5,299 bases of DNA from Pseudomonadota bacterium (lineage in GTDB: Bacteria > Pseudomonadota > Alphaproteobacteria > Micavibrionales > Micavibrionaceae): the NCBI GenBank assembly GCA_016198545.1, contig JACQIJ010000004.1:1-5299 (forward strand). The letters run 5' to 3'. The translations under genes and the position numbers were made by a program. The notes under the pieces are model-generated. The model searched no databases and was not told the origin of the DNA. It saw nothing but the letters and a program-made list of their open reading frames with translations. Shown piece by piece: positions 1 to 5,299 of this stretch (within the stretch, counting starts at the first letter, position 1; the number at the start of each line of letters is the position of its first letter).

Positions 1-569
1 AGCTTTTCCTGGGACAAAGCTACCGCTTCAACCAGTCCACCAACCCGTTTCCGGACGGATCGGGCCTTTCAACGCAGGAAACCGATGTCGTTGGACAGAT
101 ATCCGGCAGATATAGCAAAAATTACGGTCTGAGCTACCGCTTCCAGCTCGACAGCCGCCATCTGGAATCACGACGGCATGAACTCGATGCATTTGCTCAT
201 TGGGACAGGGTGGGTTTTGATACCCGCTATCTTTTTGCAAAGGCTCTCGAAGGAACGGATATTGATGAGAGCAGGGAGCAGATTGGGAATTCCATCTTCG
301 TGAATCTGACCCGCAACTGGCGTTTGCGGGGCGGGGCGTTGCACGATCTGGGCGAGGATCCCGGCTTGCGCAAGGCATCAGTGGGGGTGGACTATTTCGG
401 ATGCTGTTTGTCTTTCTCAACTGCGGCGCAACGGACCCTGACGACGGATTCTTCCGGCGACAGCGGCACGGATATCACGTTCAGGATCGGCCTGAAGGGG
501 TTGGGCGAGTTCCAGTCGTACGGCGGAAGCTTCAGCGGCGGGACTGCGCCCGCGCCGCCGGCGGAGTAA
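1..569 (+). CDS. lptD: LPS-assembly protein LptD, C-terminal fragment (5' end cut by window edge)
   Basis: LptD is the outer-membrane beta-barrel that, plugged by the lipoprotein LptE, inserts lipopolysaccharide into the outer leaflet at the end of the Lpt bridge. The frame is open from base 3 and gives ~188 residues of the barrel's C-terminal half. It opens with GQSYRF, followed by an FPDGSGL turn and DVVGQISGRYS, all typical of this part of LptD. Alternating strand patterns follow (YGLSYRFQLDSRH, LTRNWRLRGGALHDL). Near the end is a DYFGCCLSF segment; its paired cysteines (codons 402-407) match the C-terminal CC of E. coli LptD (C724/C725), which forms disulfides with N-terminal cysteines that lie outside this window. 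A last strand (DITFRIGLKGLGEF) is followed by an Ala/Pro/Gly-rich tail. Two stops stand in tandem, TAA at 567-569 and TAG at 570-572. The beta-jellyroll N-terminus and signal peptide lie upstream. An ATG at 210 is internal, since homology continues before it. The identification is firm. Confidence 0.93.
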   Translation, partial: LFLGQSYRFNQSTNPFPDGSGLSTQETDVVGQISGRYSKNYGLSYRFQLDSRHLESRRHELDAFAHWDRVGFDTRYLFAKALEGTDIDESREQIGNSIFVNLTRNWRLRGGALHDLGEDPGLRKASVGVDYFGCCLSFSTAAQRTLTTDSSGDSGTDITFRIGLKGLGEFQSYGGSFSGGTAPAPPAE

Positions 570-585
570 TAGTCAGTTACGTGAC

Positions 586-589
586 AGGG
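586..589 (+). promoter_or_regulatory. Shine-Dalgarno-like AGGG that decides the permease start
   Basis: An AGGG lies seven bases before the ATG at 597 but only four before the TTG at 594, which would add one extra Met. The spacing favours ATG 597. The 27-base gap after lptD shows no other obvious signal, so read-through from lptD is plausible; a promoter inside the end of lptD cannot be excluded. Confidence 0.5.
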
Positions 590-596
590 TGTTTTG

Positions 597-2540
597 ATGA
601 CTGTTTTTGAAAACTATCATATGTGGTTCGTTCTGGCGCTGACGCTCTGGGCGGCGGCATCGTATGTGCGCGAGCGTTTGCCGATAGAGGTTACCAGCGC
701 TGTGCTCCTGACTGTTCTGCTTGTATTCGGACAGCTTTTCCCTGTCGAGGATGCGATCGGCCGGAATAAACTCGATGCCACGTCGCTGTTTGCCGGCTTT
801 TCCAACCCTGCGCTGATTGCAGTTCTTGCGCTTCTGGTCATGGGACAGGGAATCGTCCAGACCGATGCGCTGCGCCCCTTTATAGGGGTTTTGATGACTT
901 CCAACCGCACGAAGGCGATGATTTCCACTTTCTTTATTTTACTTTTTGTGATGTCGCTGAGCGCGTTCATGAACAATACGCCGCTGGTGGTTCTGGCGAT
1001 ACCGGTCATTCAGGCTCTGGCGCAGTCGGCAAGATTTTCCGAAAGCCGCGTGATGATGCCTCTTAGTTTTGTGGCTATTCTCGGCGGGATGACAACTCTT
1101 GTAGGATCTTCGACAAACATGCTTGTGTCTAGCGCGATGCGTGAACTTGGCCAAAAGCCGCTGCAGTTTTTCGATTTTACCGTCCCCGGGGCCATGTTGG
1201 CGGGCGTAGGGTTCCTTTACGTTATTTTTGTGCTTCCGCGTCTTGTTCCGGTGCGTAAATCCCTGACGAAGGAACTGGTGGGTACGGAAAAGGAATTTGT
1301 TGCGGAAATCGATATTACAAAGGACAGCAAGCTTGTGGGCACGGAATGCGTCAATGGCGTGTTTCCAAAGCTTCCGGGGTTGAATGTGCGCCTGATACAG
1401 CGTTCCGGCCACCTTATCCTGCCGCCGTTCGAGGGTTATATAATTGAACCCGGAGACGTGGTGATTGTTGCGGCAACGCGCGATGCGCTGGCGCGGATAC
1501 TGTCGCAGTATCCGGGTTACCTGCTTTCAGAGGAGGAAGAGGCATCCATACAGCCGCTTAAAGCGGCTCAGGAGCCGGAGATAAAGGAAAAGAATTCCGG
1601 CGATGGTTCTGATGCCCAGGAAGACGATGACACAGAGGAAGGCAATAAGAAAAAAACGGTGGAGCTGGATGAGAAAGTTGCGGATACGCGGGTGCTGGCG
1701 GAGGTCATGATTAATCCGAACTCCCGGATGATCGACATGACAATCGAGCAGGTGAATTTTCCATTGCAATTCGGAGCTTTTGTTCTGGGCGTGCAGAGAC
1801 GCGCGCGCGTCGTTAAAAGGCGGCTCGGGCGCGTGCGGCTGGAAGCCGGGGACGTGCTGCTGATGGTTGGCAGTCAGGGTGCGATAGATGCCATGCGCGG
1901 GAATCAGGATATGACGGTTTTTTCCGGGTCGAAGAAGGAGCTGCCTGTTCCGAAGAAGGCGCCCGTATCCGTCGTCATCATGCTGGGGACGATAGGTCTG
2001 GCCGCGACGGGCGTGCTGTCGATTCCCGTGGCGTCGTTCGCAGGCGCGGTTCTTATGATCGCGACGGGGTGCCTGAATATCCGCCAGGCCTTGCGGGCCG
2101 TCGATCGGAAGATTTTTCTCCTTGTAGGGTCCATGCTGGCGCTCGGGGCGGCTTTGCAGGCGACGGACGGTGCGCAGTTTATTGCGACGGGCATGCTGTC
2201 CCTGCCGTTTCTTGACACGCCTTTTGCGGCTGTATCGGCTCTCTTTATAACGATTGCAATCCTGACGAATATTCTGAGCAACAATGCATGCGCTATTCTT
2301 TTTACGCCGATAGCCATGAACATGGCGGCTAGTCTGGGCGTCCATCCTCTCATACTGGCCGTGACGGTTGTATTTGCCGCCAACTGTTCATTCGCTTCGC
2401 CGATCGGCTATAAAACAAATCTTCTTGTCATGGGGCCCGGCCACTACCGGTTTAAGGATTTCATAAAGGCCGGCGTTCCTTTGATCCTGCTGCTCTGGGT
2501 CAGTTTCATGATTATAGCGAAATATTATTACGGTTTATAA
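597..2540 (+). CDS. SLC13 (DASS) family permease with two RCK_C/TrkA-C domains
   Basis: A complete 647-residue inner-membrane transporter, probably a cation-coupled anion carrier. SLC13 members carry sulfate, dicarboxylates or citrate; the substrate here cannot be read from sequence. The first membrane half spans residues ~7-218, with hydrophobic segments near 7-24, 30-48, 70-88, 107-125, 153-170 and 198-218. It holds SAFMNNTP (122-129) and the family signature GGMTTLVGSSTN (163-174). A cytoplasmic section follows: RCK_C domain 1 (~233-305), a charged linker (~312-360) rich in E, D and K, and RCK_C domain 2 (~365-442). The second membrane half (~455-647) holds LSNNA (S561-A564) and SFASPIGYKTN (598-608), then GPGHYRF. 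Halves of this kind with two TrkA-C domains match the E. coli YfbS type and the sulfate-transporter/SAC1-like branch, close to the usual ~600 residues. No NAD-binding RCK_N part is visible. The gene starts 27 bases after lptD and converges on the next gene. The family is sure; substrate and regulation are not. Confidence 0.92.
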   Translation: MTVFENYHMWFVLALTLWAAASYVRERLPIEVTSAVLLTVLLVFGQLFPVEDAIGRNKLDATSLFAGFSNPALIAVLALLVMGQGIVQTDALRPFIGVLMTSNRTKAMISTFFILLFVMSLSAFMNNTPLVVLAIPVIQALAQSARFSESRVMMPLSFVAILGGMTTLVGSSTNMLVSSAMRELGQKPLQFFDFTVPGAMLAGVGFLYVIFVLPRLVPVRKSLTKELVGTEKEFVAEIDITKDSKLVGTECVNGVFPKLPGLNVRLIQRSGHLILPPFEGYIIEPGDVVIVAATRDALARILSQYPGYLLSEEEEASIQPLKAAQEPEIKEKNSGDGSDAQEDDDTEEGNKKKTVELDEKVADTRVLAEVMINPNSRMIDMTIEQVNFPLQFGAFVLGVQRRARVVKRRLGRVRLEAGDVLLMVGSQGAIDAMRGNQDMTVFSGSKKELPVPKKAPVSVVIMLGTIGLAATGVLSIPVASFAGAVLMIATGCLNIRQALRAVDRKIFLLVGSMLALGAALQATDGAQFIATGMLSLPFLDTPFAAVSALFITIAILTNILSNNACAILFTPIAMNMAASLGVHPLILAVTVVFAANCSFASPIGYKTNLLVMGPGHYRFKDFIKAGVPLILLLWVSFMIIAKYYYGL

Positions 2541-2553
2541 ATAGCTTTCGTTA
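2515..2553. terminator. Weak candidate hairpin between convergent genes
   Basis: Bases 2515-2522 can pair with 2546-2553 (eight pairs, one of them G-U), with a further A-T pair outside (2514/2554). A possible inner stem, 2523-2526 with 2540-2543, leaves a two-base bulge. It spans both stop codons and the 10-base gap. No T-tract follows on either strand and the stem is AT-rich, so this is at best a poor intrinsic terminator and may be chance. Confidence 0.18.
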
Positions 2554-3729
2554 TTCGCCGGGATCGAGGCTGACCACGTTTTTCTGAACGATTCCGTTTT
2601 TCTCCCTCTTTGCCACGATCTTTCCCGACAAGTCATGCAGCGTACCCGTCATTATGAGGGAAAGCGTGTCGTAGCGGAGTTTATCGACTTCCTTCTGAAG
2701 TCTTTTGATGTTTCCAGGCGTGATAAGAAGTTCCGTGAAAAAATCCATTTCATCGTTTGTTTCTCTGAGTCCGGCCTGCAGGTCGCTTATAAATGAGACG
2801 ATTTCCTGTATGGAAAGAGCTTCTATTTCCGCCGCAACGGCTATTCCTTTTTCAGTTGATTTTAAGTCTGCGGTCAGGCGCATTTTTTCTCCGGCCGCAG
2901 GATAGCCCTGCATAATAATGTGACTGCCTTCGGGCGTGCTGTTTGAAGTAATATTAACATCCGAAAGAACGGCGTCCGCGCCGATTTTTATTTGCCCTGC
3001 CGCAAGCTGTCCATCGATGGCGGGAAAGGCGTTTTTCTTTCCGTCCATTGCCAGCCAGCCGCTGGCCCGCGCGATTCTGAGATTCCTCAAATCCAGCTTC
3101 ATTTCATCTATTTCCGCCGATGCCGACCAGGGCGCTCCGGCTTTCAGCCGTATATTCCATCGTGAATCGATGGTCATCTGTTGCTGGCTGCCTTTCAGGG
3201 TCAGAAGGATTGATCTCTCTCCGGTGAATTTACCGGTCATCTGGGCGTTTCCATCCAGAACAATGCTTCCCGCATCCGTCATGAATTCCAGTCGCGCATT
3301 GTTCAAGGAGAGTTTTTTGAAGGATGGAAAATAAAAGATATCCGGCTCTTCCCATCCTGAAATGTCCGGATAGAAACTTTTTCGGATATCCGCATTGATG
3401 ATAAGTCCGCTGATGACGGCTTCCTCTATGGGGGTGCCGGTAAACAGGCTTTTTTTGTCGATGGTGATGGTCAGCGCCTCGATCGTGCTGAATCCGTCCT
3501 GATCGAGTTTGATTCCCTCGAATATGGCCTTGTTTTTTTTAAACCGCGGCTTGCTGACGGCGGCGTCGGCGAAGCCGGCCTTATGAAACTCCTTTTCGAC
3601 CGCCTGCTGTAGAAGGGAATGCGAACGGATCCATGAAGCCATTCCAGCAGCGTCGACGACTAAAATAGCGACTGCAAGAGTGTTTCGAATGGTAAGAAGT
3701 TTCATTTCAGGTGCGGCTGCCGCTGCCAT
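2551..3729 (-). CDS. Membrane-anchored beta-rich protein, YdbH/AsmA-like (tentative)
   Basis: I cannot name this gene with certainty. It encodes 392 residues, or 384 if translation starts at Met9 (codon 3703-3705). One hydrophobic segment (~16-34) follows basic residues K10 and R15, so it is probably an inner-membrane anchor with a periplasmic body; an Asp (D26) sits within it. Residues ~66-113 run FEGIKLDQDGFSTIEALTI... then ISGLIIN, the pattern of the N-terminal part of YdbH/AsmA-like proteins (a basic strand, a 'G-I-x-L' strand, then a strand leading to 'I-x-G-L'). Residues ~137-300 are alternating beta strands (LSLNNARLEF, AGSIVLDGNAQMTG, ASGWLAMDG, IDGQLAAGQIKIG), as in beta-groove lipid-transfer proteins. 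Residues ~305-352 look helical, and a final strand pair is near 356-388. E. coli YdbH is more than twice as long, so this would be a short member. The start codon shares one base with the parE stop (TAATG); neither Met has a clear Shine-Dalgarno, so coupling to parE translation is likely. A lipid-transport role is inference only. Confidence 0.72.
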   Translation of the reverse strand: MAAAAAPEMKLLTIRNTLAVAILVVDAAGMASWIRSHSLLQQAVEKEFHKAGFADAAVSKPRFKKNKAIFEGIKLDQDGFSTIEALTITIDKKSLFTGTPIEEAVISGLIINADIRKSFYPDISGWEEPDIFYFPSFKKLSLNNARLEFMTDAGSIVLDGNAQMTGKFTGERSILLTLKGSQQQMTIDSRWNIRLKAGAPWSASAEIDEMKLDLRNLRIARASGWLAMDGKKNAFPAIDGQLAAGQIKIGADAVLSDVNITSNSTPEGSHIIMQGYPAAGEKMRLTADLKSTEKGIAVAAEIEALSIQEIVSFISDLQAGLRETNDEMDFFTELLITPGNIKRLQKEVDKLRYDTLSLIMTGTLHDLSGKIVAKREKNGIVQKNVVSLDPGE

Positions 3730-3731
3730 TA
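3727..3731 (-). promoter_or_regulatory. TAATG stop-start overlap joining parE to the downstream gene
   Basis: Read on the minus strand, the parE stop TAA (3731-3729) and the next gene's ATG (3729-3727) share base 3729. The 20 bases before this ATG contain no purine-rich ribosome-binding site. Re-initiation by ribosomes finishing parE is therefore the simplest way to translate the downstream gene from this Met. An alternative ATG eight codons later also lacks a good site. Confidence 0.6.
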
Positions 3732-5299
3732 AATGTCAATGTCGCGGACGAATTCGGCGTTTTCCTGGATAAACCGGAACCGCGCTTCGGCATCGCGCCC
3801 CATAAGTTGTTCGACCAGATCGTCCAGCGGCGTTCCGTTGTCGTTTTTCTTTCCCGCGCTCTCTTTTTCGGCCAGTTCTACGGTAATCCCGAGAGCCGCC
3901 ATCGCGTCGGGAATGTTTACGCGGATAAGGGTGCGGGTATTCGGGTTCATCGTCGTTTCCTTCAGTTGGGCGGCGGGCATTTCGCCCAGACCCTTGAACC
4001 GGCTGATATCGACTTTTGATTTCCCCTTGAATTCGGTTTTAAAAAGTTCCTCCTTGTGGGCGTCATCGCGGGCGTAAATGCTGCGGCCGCCGCTGCTCAG
4101 GCGGTACAAAGGCGGCTGGGCCAGATATAAATGCCCCTGCTCGATAAGCGGACGCATCTGCGTGTAAAACATGGTCATCAGAAGGCTGGCGATATGCGCG
4201 CCGTCCACGTCGGCGTCGGTCATGATGATGATTTTCTCGTAGCGCAGTCCCCCGATATTAAAGTCCTTGCCTGCGCCGCAGCCCATTGCCTGTATAAGGT
4301 CCTGGATTTCCTGGTTGGCGCGGATTTTATCGCCCGTGGCGCTAACGACGTTCAGGATTTTTCCACGCAAGGGGAGGATGGCCTGCGTTTCGCGGTTGCG
4401 GCCCTGCTTGGCAGAGCCGCCGGCGGAATCGCCCTCGACAATGAAAAGTTCAGTCCCTTCCGGCGCCGTGCGGCTGCAATCGGCGAGCTTTCCGGGCAGA
4501 CGCAGCTTGCGCGTTGCGCTCTTGCGCGCCATCGCCTTGTCGTCCTTGCGCCGTTGCCGCTCTTCCGCCCGTTCGATAAGCGCATCCAGCAAAAGCTTGC
4601 TGTTGGCCGGGTCGGCGGAAAGCCAGTGATCGAAATGATCCTTAACCGCCGTATCGACGAGTTTTGTCACTTCTGCGCTGGCCAGTTTTTCCTTGGTCTG
4701 TCCCTGGAACTGCGGGTCGCGGATGAAAACCGAAAGCAAAACGGCGGCGCCGCCGGTGATGTCGTCGGCGGTCACCATTGAAACCTTTTTGTTGCCGGCC
4801 ATGTCGCCGTAGGCGCGCAGGCCGCGCGACAGCGCATACCGCAATCCCTGTTCATGCGTACCGCCCTGCGGCGTCGGGATGGTGTTGCAGTAGGAATGGA
4901 TGAACCCTTCGCCATCCTCCGGCCATGCGATGGCAAATTCCACGCGGCCCGCCTTGTCCGGCAGGCTGATTTGCCCGTGGAACGGGGCAGGGGTCAGAGT
5001 CGCCCGGCCTTCGATGGATGCATTCAGGAAGTCCAGCAATCCGTTGGGGAATTTAAAAGTATCCTCCGGCGGGACTTCCGAACTATCGCCTTTCAGAAGG
5101 TCGGGCGCGCATTTCCATTGGATTTTGACGCCGCGGAACAGGTAGGCTTTCGAGCGCGCCATCTGGTACAGCCACACCGGCCTGAATGCCGCTTTCGTGC
5201 CGAAAATATCCGGGTCGGGGCTGAAGCATACGGTCGTGCCCTGGCGCCCGCCGGCTGCGGACGGCTTGCTCAGCTTGCTGGTAGGCGCTCCGCGGGCGA
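3729..5299 (-). CDS. parE: DNA topoisomerase IV subunit B, ParE (N-terminus beyond window edge)
   Basis: ParE supplies ATP hydrolysis and the TOPRIM metal site to topoisomerase IV (ParC2ParE2), which unlinks daughter chromosomes. The visible 522 residues begin in the GHKL ATPase domain at ARGAPTSKL, then GTTVCFSPDPDIFG and SKAYLFRGVKIQW; the ATP-binding start (perhaps 130-170 residues) lies off the right edge. The frame stays open to the edge, so an apparent GTG start at 5175-5177 is internal. The transducer domain carries the QTK loop (fragment residues 200-202), whose Lys contacts ATP. The TOPRIM domain follows: RLPGKLADCS, FIVEGDSAGG with catalytic Glu (codon 4434-4436, residue 288), ILPLRGKILNV, and MTDADVDGAHI with the metal-binding Asp residues 361, 363 and 365. 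The end has FKGLGEMPAAQLKETTM and LVEQLMG, closing in RDIDI. QLKETTM (not the GyrB-style QLWETTM), RLPGKLADCS and the lack of the large insertion of proteobacterial GyrB favour ParE. GyrB is the only real alternative. All key residues in view are intact. Confidence 0.94.
   Translation of the reverse strand, partial: ARGAPTSKLSKPSAAGGRQGTTVCFSPDPDIFGTKAAFRPVWLYQMARSKAYLFRGVKIQWKCAPDLLKGDSSEVPPEDTFKFPNGLLDFLNASIEGRATLTPAPFHGQISLPDKAGRVEFAIAWPEDGEGFIHSYCNTIPTPQGGTHEQGLRYALSRGLRAYGDMAGNKKVSMVTADDITGGAAVLLSVFIRDPQFQGQTKEKLASAEVTKLVDTAVKDHFDHWLSADPANSKLLLDALIERAEERQRRKDDKAMARKSATRKLRLPGKLADCSRTAPEGTELFIVEGDSAGGSAKQGRNRETQAILPLRGKILNVVSATGDKIRANQEIQDLIQAMGCGAGKDFNIGGLRYEKIIIMTDADVDGAHIASLLMTMFYTQMRPLIEQGHLYLAQPPLYRLSSGGRSIYARDDAHKEELFKTEFKGKSKVDISRFKGLGEMPAAQLKETTMNPNTRTLIRVNIPDAMAALGITVELAEKESAGKKNDNGTPLDDLVEQLMGRDAEARFRFIQENAEFVRDIDI

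Noticed and set aside
28..420. A 130-codon open frame on the minus strand opposite lptD
   Set aside because: The plus strand carries clear LptD barrel sequence here. The antisense product is Pro/Arg/Ser-rich and looks like nothing.
576..585. Short imperfect palindrome GTTACGTGAC between lptD and the permease, as an operator
   Set aside because: It is only ten bases with one mismatch pair and no second copy; such a match is expected by chance.
2007..2216. Two similar stretches in the permease (ATGVLSIPV and ATGMLSLPF) as an internal duplication
   Set aside because: The similarity covers about nine residues in hydrophobic sequence, where such likeness is common, and does not extend further.
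1527..2345. A 272-codon open frame on the minus strand inside the permease gene
   Set aside because: It lies wholly antisense to an unmistakable transporter. Its product is an Arg/His/Gln-rich string without domains, as expected of an antisense shadow.
4131..4781. A 216-codon open frame on the plus strand opposite parE
   Set aside because: It is antisense to the conserved TOPRIM and transducer parts of ParE, has no recognisable domain, and is explained by the codon bias of parE.
3729..5299. A GyrB rather than ParE identity
   Set aside because: The QLKETTM and RLPGKLADCS motifs and the compact C-terminal part without the large GyrB insertion fit ParE better.

Overview
The window looks like core chromosome from a Gram-negative bacterium, most likely an alphaproteobacterium. 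The LptD tail shows that the cell has an LPS-exporting outer membrane. The ParE and LptD fragments resemble alphaproteobacterial family members as I recall them, which is inference because no search was run. Base composition is moderate, roughly half G+C by eye, and is more AT-rich in the middle (about 2550-3700) than in the two flanking conserved genes. I see no tRNA, rRNA, insertion sequence, CRISPR array, phage gene or attachment site.

Layout from left to right. (1) Positions 1-569, plus strand: the last ~188 codons of lptD, the LPS-assembly outer-membrane barrel, cut by the window edge. (2) Positions 597-2540, plus strand: a complete SLC13-family permease with two soluble RCK_C (TrkA-C) domains between its membrane halves, starting 27 bases after lptD. 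(3) Positions 2551-3729, minus strand: a complete single-pass membrane-anchored protein with a beta-rich body resembling the YdbH/AsmA-like group, converging on the permease with only 10 bases between the stop codons. (4) Positions 3729-5299, minus strand: parE (topoisomerase IV subunit B), lacking its N-terminal ATPase part beyond the right edge. Its stop codon overlaps the start codon of the AsmA-like gene in a TAATG arrangement.

There are two convergent transcription units: lptD-permease rightward, and parE-AsmA-like leftward. Coding density is very high, with no non-coding stretch longer than 27 bases. Three of the four genes concern the cell envelope (LPS insertion, inner-membrane anion transport, and a possible lipid-transfer-like periplasmic protein); parE resolves chromosome links before division. 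The genes do not form one pathway. I found no convincing new system. The items most worth checking are the short YdbH/AsmA-like protein coupled to parE, the acidic linker within the permease, and the replacement of the common lptD downstream neighbour (surA) by a transporter.
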